From positions 1-17,385 of the forward strand of contig JAAZDR010000131.1 in the NCBI GenBank assembly GCA_012512705.1: 17,385 bases of DNA, read 5' to 3'. This document shows, in pieces, positions 14,083-17,385 of the stretch. The DNA comes from Bacillota bacterium (GTDB taxonomy: Bacteria > Bacillota > Dethiobacteria > DTU022 > JAAZDR01). The translations under genes and the position numbers were made by a program. How positions within the stretch are numbered: the first letter of the stretch is position 1; each line of letters begins with the position of its first letter. Under the pieces are notes generated by a model, which was not told the origin of the DNA, searched no databases, and saw only the letters and a list, made by a program, of their open reading frames with translations.

Positions 14083-14844
14083 TTAAAGTTCATACCGATT
14101 CCAGAGATAAGCACCAATCGAGAAAAATAACGCTCCGGCGGCAGCCATCACAAGCAAAGGGAGAGGAGGGCTCTGTCCGTGCAGCCAGTAGCTGACCGCT
14201 TTCATCTGATAGAATATAGATAGTTGATAAGTGCGGTAAAAGTAACCGGGGAGAGAAGCAGCAAGCCAAAATAGAGCGGCAAACAGGCCCGCCTTCACCG
14301 GATCAGCAGCTAAAAGTGAAAAGATTAAACTGCCGAGATAGATTACCACTGCCCCGCTAAATGTAAGCAGGGAAGCGACAAACATCCCCCCGACATCAAA
14401 GGTAAAGCCTTTTAAAAGAGAAATGAGGATTAAGATAGCTGTTGAACCGATTACACAACAAAAGAGATAAAAGGTCCCGGCTGCTGACTTCGTAGCATAG
14501 ATACTTAAGCGCGTGAGAGGCCTGCTCAATAAAAATGACACTGTTCTGTTCGTTACTTCACCGGCAATCGCTCCCGCAGCGAGAATTATCGCGGTGAGCG
14601 TAGACAACTGGGTGAGATTCTTTGCCGTCCACTGACTCCAGAGATAGCGGTCATAACTGCTGAAGTAGAAATCAATCTCTGACGGAGCGATAAAGGGAGA
14701 TAGATCAATACTCCTTAAAAGATTATTAATAAAATCATAAAGCAAAGCTATTGCAGCCGCTGTAAGTCCAAGGACAATAAAACAAATCCAGAACTTCCAC
14801 CTGTTTTCTCGCAGCTCTTTTTTAAATAAGGCAGAGCTGATCAT
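14083..14844 (-). CDS. ABC-2 type transporter permease
   Basis: This 253-residue integral membrane protein has about six helices. The first is at residues ~15-38, and the second is followed by GEVTNRTVSFLLSRPLTRL, the hallmark coupling region of ABC-2 permeases in which the cytoplasmic segment carries SRPLTR. The last helix ends in LWNRYEL. The ATG overlaps the stop of the ATPase gene (ATGA), showing translational coupling. It forms one transporter with the ATPase; the substrate (drug, peptide or lipid) cannot be told from sequence. Confidence 0.88.
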   Translation of the reverse strand: MISSALFKKELRENRWKFWICFIVLGLTAAAIALLYDFINNLLRSIDLSPFIAPSEIDFYFSSYDRYLWSQWTAKNLTQLSTLTAIILAAGAIAGEVTNRTVSFLLSRPLTRLSIYATKSAAGTFYLFCCVIGSTAILILISLLKGFTFDVGGMFVASLLTFSGAVVIYLGSLIFSLLAADPVKAGLFAALFWLAASLPGYFYRTYQLSIFYQMKAVSYWLHGQSPPLPLLVMAAAGALFFSIGAYLWNRYEL

Positions 14845-15731
14845 TGGCCCTCACCCCCCATGTGGCGTAGAAAAACTTCCTCCAGGTCAAGGCTGGTAAC
14901 CTCCAGTGTATAATGGGGCAGAGAAGCGCATTCTTCCCAGATCTCCTCCAGATGATCAGAGATAAAAACCCGGTAAGCCGCCCCATCCTTCTCCACTTTC
15001 TCCACCCCTGGCCTTTGGAAGAGTGTGCGCGGCGGTTCTTTCTGAAAGACAACACGGATCTCTTTTTCTTTCGCCCGCAGCTCTTCCATGTCACAGGTAA
15101 AGACCAAACTTCCCTCGCGTAGAAAACCCACCTGATCAGCAATCCGCTCCACGTCTTGAACCTGATGGGAGGCCAAGAGCACCGTCTTCCCCTCGGCGAC
15201 AAACTCCTCCAAAAGGGCATTATAGGAAAGACGTCGTTTAACCGGGTCAAATCCGGTCGTCGGTTCATCCAGGATCAACAGCTCCGGGCGAGGAGCCATT
15301 GCCAAGATTAGGGCCAGCTGGTTCTTCATCCCCTGGGAGAGTTCCCCCACCTTTACCCCAGGATCGATTGAGAACTCCTCCAGATAACGTTCCACAAGCC
15401 TATCGTCCCAGCGGCGATAAAATCCACGGCATAAGGAAACCAAGCTGCCGACATGAAGATAATTATAGAAACTTGGTTCTTCCCCCATGTAAGAGATCTT
15501 TTCGCGGAACTCTACGCTTGGAGAGGTAATATCCAGACCCAGGCAGCGCCCACTGCCTGAAGTTGGTCTCTTAAGCCCGGCAAGCATTCTTAGAACTGTG
15601 CTTTTCCCGGCACCATTCGTTCCCAGAAGGACAAAAACGCTTCCCACCTCTACTTGCAGGTTGAGATTGTCAACTACTGTTTTTTCCTCATATTTTTTTG
15701 TCAGCGCTGAAGTCTGCACTGCTAGGTTCAT
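14841..15731 (-). CDS. ABC transporter ATP-binding protein (YtrB-like)
   Basis: This 296-residue nucleotide-binding subunit has Walker A GTNGAGKST (37-45), signature LSQGM (131-135), Walker B LLILDEP (151-157), a D-loop with TTGFDP, and switch His189 in LLASHQ. The usual Q-loop glutamine is replaced (YMGEEPSFYN), as also happens in this exporter group. A C-terminal ~80-residue extension follows the NBD. GGAGG lies upstream of the ATG, inside the gntR gene, whose end it overlaps by 44 bases. The order GntR-ATPase-permease matches ytr-type loci, which respond to cell-envelope antibiotics in Bacillus. Confidence 0.92.
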   Translation of the reverse strand: MNLAVQTSALTKKYEEKTVVDNLNLQVEVGSVFVLLGTNGAGKSTVLRMLAGLKRPTSGSGRCLGLDITSPSVEFREKISYMGEEPSFYNYLHVGSLVSLCRGFYRRWDDRLVERYLEEFSIDPGVKVGELSQGMKNQLALILAMAPRPELLILDEPTTGFDPVKRRLSYNALLEEFVAEGKTVLLASHQVQDVERIADQVGFLREGSLVFTCDMEELRAKEKEIRVVFQKEPPRTLFQRPGVEKVEKDGAAYRVFISDHLEEIWEECASLPHYTLEVTSLDLEEVFLRHMGGEGQ

Positions 15732-16158
15732 TTTCTTCTGCCTCCTTTTTTAAGGGATCGCGGCGGCGCAAACGTTCACGCCAAGCTGTAAAGCGTTCTT
15801 CCCAGATCGCTTCTACCTTTTCCGGATCTAGCTGCAAATTATATGCTTCTACAAAAACCTTATCAATCAGCCCCCGGAGCTGCAGTTTTCTCTCTTCAAA
15901 ACGCAGAAGAGGCTCGCTGCTTTGTACAAAAGTTCCCCGCCCTTGCTTTGCTCTCAGCATTCCTTCCCGTTCAAGCTCACTATAAGCTCTGGACACTGTA
16001 TTAGGGTTAACCATAAGCTCTACAGCAAGTTCGCGAACAGGGGGCAGCCGATCCCCCGGACGCAGGGCGCCTCCTGCAACTGCAGTCTTGATCTGCTCTT
16101 TCAGCTGCAGGTACATAGGAACCCCACTGCGCGCATCCAAACGGAACCAGCCTTTCAA
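15688..16158 (-). CDS. GntR family regulator, YtrA subfamily
   Basis: This is a repressor of about 156 residues. It has an N-terminal winged-helix domain with the GntR pattern VPMYLQLKEQIKTAVAGGAL, then RPGDRLPPVRELAVELMVNP, NTVSRAYSELEREGML and GRGTFV. The short helical C-terminus without a ligand domain is typical of the YtrA subfamily, which controls a linked ABC transporter. The TTG at 16158 is preferred because GAGGGGGGT lies five bases upstream; a TTG at 16182 is the alternative and would lie at the operator edge. It is the first gene of the transporter operon and is probably autoregulated through the palindrome at 16184-16211. Confidence 0.88.
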   Translation of the reverse strand: MKGWFRLDARSGVPMYLQLKEQIKTAVAGGALRPGDRLPPVRELAVELMVNPNTVSRAYSELEREGMLRAKQGRGTFVQSSEPLLRFEERKLQLRGLIDKVFVEAYNLQLDPEKVEAIWEERFTAWRERLRRRDPLKKEAEENEPSSADFSADKKI

Positions 16159-16183
16159 GCAAACACCCCCCTCAACGATCAAG

Positions 16184-16211
16184 ATATTGTATTAATGTCC
16201 TAATACAATAT
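16184..16211. promoter_or_regulatory. Palindromic operator, probable GntR site
   Basis: The half-sites ATATTGTATTA (16184-16194) and TAATACAATAT (16201-16211) are exact reverse complements with a six-base spacer. The palindrome overlaps the -10 box and the likely transcription start of the gntR-ABC operon, the expected place for repressor binding. Direct binding is inference. Confidence 0.75.
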
Positions 16212-16236
16212 AAGCATACCCCTACTTTATTGTCAA
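16207..16236 (-). promoter_or_regulatory. Sigma-A promoter of the gntR-ABC operon
   Basis: On the minus strand a perfect -35 TTGACA (16231-16236) and a -10 TATATT (16207-16212) are separated by 18 bases, about 50 bases ahead of the gntR start. Confidence 0.75.
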
Positions 16237-16370
16237 TAATTTTTTTAAGTTTAGACGATGTTTCATCCCTTTATAAATATAAAAAGCGCAATAAAAAAAA
16301 GAAGCCTGTCTTTAGGCAAGCTTTCGGTCTATAATTCACTGACAATACAATTTATATCAATTAATTAAAC

Positions 16371-16400
16371 TTTACACGAACACATGTTTGATAGTATAAT
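16371..16400 (+). promoter_or_regulatory. Sigma-A promoter of the 16426 gene
   Basis: TTTACA (16371-16376) and TATAAT (16395-16400) are separated by 18 bases. The ATG with its ribosome site (AAGGAGGG) follows 25 bases after the -10 box, which would give a short leader of roughly 15-20 bases. Confidence 0.7.
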
Positions 16401-16425
16401 CTGGTTAGTGCGAAGGAGGGATAGA

Positions 16426-17079
16426 ATGCCCCATAAAAAGTATAAAAAAAGAGAAAAAATAAACATCGCGCTTATCCAATCCGAAATCGCCGCACTTGTC
16501 CCCATCTACTGCCAGGACGGAGGCAATGGGACCGGAGTCATGACCACTAATGGCAGGTGCCTTTCTGACAAGCGCAGCCTGCGCTGGTTCCTTCGCCGTC
16601 TCTGCCGCCACTTAGCTGTCGACCTCGAAGCCCTGCGTGAGAAGTATGGCGCCTGTATCGACCGCCGCAATTTCGTTCCTATCCCACTATCCCCGCAGTT
16701 AGTGTTGGTTCCCCTGCACTTGCGTCAGCCGCGAATTAAAGGGGATCGGGCCAGCGGCTATGTAAACCTGATTGCCGTAAAAAAGGTTGAAGAAATAAAA
16801 CAGAGGGAATCCGAACACGGCCAAAGACAGGTAAAAAGCGCTCTTCACTTACATGGGGAGCACACTGTTTACTGTTATTATACAACCAAAACTGTTAACG
16901 AACGCCTGCGGATGGCTAGAATCGTCCTTCATTACTATGAACAGAGCCGGGGAAATTGGGAAAATTACGTAAACTCTTACTCTCTCCAGTATCCAAAACT
17001 GGCAGAAGAGGGCTTTAACAGAGAACAAATTGTCTTTCTCACACAGCAGCTTTTACAAACATTGCTGCAGAAACGTTAA
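16426..17079 (+). CDS. Basic protein of unknown function, faintly ComK-like
   Basis: This 217-residue soluble, basic protein starts with ATG 16426 after AAGGAGGG; an in-frame ATG at 16384 overlaps the promoter and is rejected. Notable parts are LVPIYCQDGGNGTGVMTTNG, a WFLRRLCRHLAVDLEALREKYG stretch with Cys/Arg-rich helices, FVPIPLSPQLVLVPLHLRQP, then RIKGDRASGYVNLIAVKKVE and a C-terminal region with TKTVNERLRMARIVLHYYEQ. The succession of a small beta part, YG, a PxSP-type strand with RQPR, and a late RLRMA helix reminds me of ComK-type competence regulators, but the likeness is weak. It may be a DNA-binding regulator or something unrelated. It has its own promoter and converges on the next gene with a four-base overlap of ends. 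Confidence 0.6.
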   Translation: MPHKKYKKREKINIALIQSEIAALVPIYCQDGGNGTGVMTTNGRCLSDKRSLRWFLRRLCRHLAVDLEALREKYGACIDRRNFVPIPLSPQLVLVPLHLRQPRIKGDRASGYVNLIAVKKVEEIKQRESEHGQRQVKSALHLHGEHTVYCYYTTKTVNERLRMARIVLHYYEQSRGNWENYVNSYSLQYPKLAEEGFNREQIVFLTQQLLQTLLQKR

Positions 17080-17385
17080 GTTAACAATTTTAAAAAACAA
17101 AATTCTATTAAATTATCCACCGAGCGGTAGTGCATATAATTTTTATCATTGCCTGAAAGGGTTTCTAACGGCTCCTTACTTATAGCAGCAATATCTTGTA
17201 AAGCCTGCATAACCTGCCAACCCTTTCCTTTCAAAAGCTGATTAGCGCGGTTGAGGCAGATCTGAGAATTAAGTATGAGCTCCTCCCGCTTACTTTTTTC
17301 TTCGCAATAGAAAAGCATGATAATTAAAAGATGCCCCAGAAAAAAGAATCCCTCTCCACAATCAGGGAAATGATCAGTATAGGCC
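17076..17385 (-). CDS. Partial protein of unknown function (N-terminus outside window)
   Basis: The minus-strand frame is open from the right edge to TAA at 17076-17078, giving at least 102 residues. An internal ATG at 17318 has no good ribosome site, and the open, protein-like frame before it (AYTDHFPDCGEGFFFLGHLL) shows that the gene starts further out. The visible part has a hydrophobic stretch FFFLGHLLIIMLFYCEE, then LNSQICLNRANQLLKGKGWQ, a helical middle and a final HYRSVDNLIEFCFLKLL. I do not recognise the family. It overlaps the end of the convergent 16426 gene by three to four bases with no terminator between them. Confidence 0.55.
   Translation of the reverse strand, partial: AYTDHFPDCGEGFFFLGHLLIIMLFYCEEKSKREELILNSQICLNRANQLLKGKGWQVMQALQDIAAISKEPLETLSGNDKNYMHYRSVDNLIEFCFLKLLT

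Noticed and set aside
14822..15268. Minus-strand reading frame of 148 codons inside the ABC ATPase gene
   Set aside because: Same strand, other frame as a clear ATPase. It is rich in Arg, Trp and Ser with no family pattern, typical of a shadow frame.
16290..16325. Poly-A run followed by a GCCTGTCTTTAGGC hairpin between the divergent promoters
   Set aside because: Read on the minus strand it resembles a weak terminator, but the stem is only four to five pairs with competing pairings and no minus-strand gene ends there.
1..17385. CRISPR array, tRNA, rRNA, insertion sequence or prophage integrase
   Set aside because: No regularly spaced repeats, no cloverleaf-like sequence, no transposase or integrase motifs were found. 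The amidase cluster alone is not evidence for a prophage.

Overview
The window is bacterial chromosome from a low-to-mid GC Firmicute, most likely an anaerobic spore-forming Clostridia lineage (Peptococcaceae/Syntrophomonadaceae-like). The reasons are: GGAGG-type ribosome sites before nearly every gene, several TTG/GTG starts, and Firmicute-typical families (DUF2512, DUF2600/YtpB, DUF1659-DUF2922-YvrJ, SPOR-type amidase, AgrB/AgrD, YtrA-type GntR). No rRNA, tRNA, insertion sequence, integrase or CRISPR array was seen.

Layout. (1) 1-1800, minus strand: a partial YqhR-like membrane protein behind an aromatic-acid-exporter-family (FUSC/ArAE_1) protein, then a decayed frameshifted gene remnant. 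A terminator follows the next gene, a BFN/DUF151 bifunctional-nuclease-like protein (1794-2228). (2) 2455-3979, plus: a DUF2512 membrane protein whose 3' end is read through a terminator-like hairpin, then a DUF2600 terpene synthase. (3) 4125-7160, plus: a five-segment membrane protein, an AgrB peptidase, a previously uncalled 43-residue AgrD-type autoinducer precursor, a perfect hairpin, and a membrane-anchored GGDEF/HD-GYP cyclic-di-GMP enzyme. No AgrC kinase or AgrA regulator is present. (4) 7167-8162, minus: a long-chain polyprenyl diphosphate synthase, a plausible substrate supplier for the DUF2600 enzyme. (5) 8373-9353: a D-2-hydroxyacid dehydrogenase with its own terminator. (6) 9565-11127: a DUF1659, DUF2922, YvrJ, cytosolic amidase-SPOR cluster. 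(7) 11218-12645: a stand-alone FMN glutamate-synthase-like protein without cluster cysteines. (8) 16158 down to 12669, minus: a GntR repressor, ABC ATPase, ABC permease, YbjQ, a polysaccharide deacetylase that has lost its C-terminus, and a DUF3221 lipoprotein. These share a strong promoter with an overlapping palindromic operator at one end and a bidirectional terminator at the other. (9) 16426-17385: a conserved-looking basic protein of unknown function with its own promoter, converging on a partial unknown protein.

The most interesting region is 4.1-7.2 kb. It contains everything needed to make a thiolactone signalling peptide, and the expected two-component receptor is replaced in position by a kinase-less membrane module and a cyclic-di-GMP synthesis/degradation enzyme. 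It lies between the two genes that could make a C30-C35 terpene. A direct peptide-to-cyclic-di-GMP quorum circuit is inferred, not shown.
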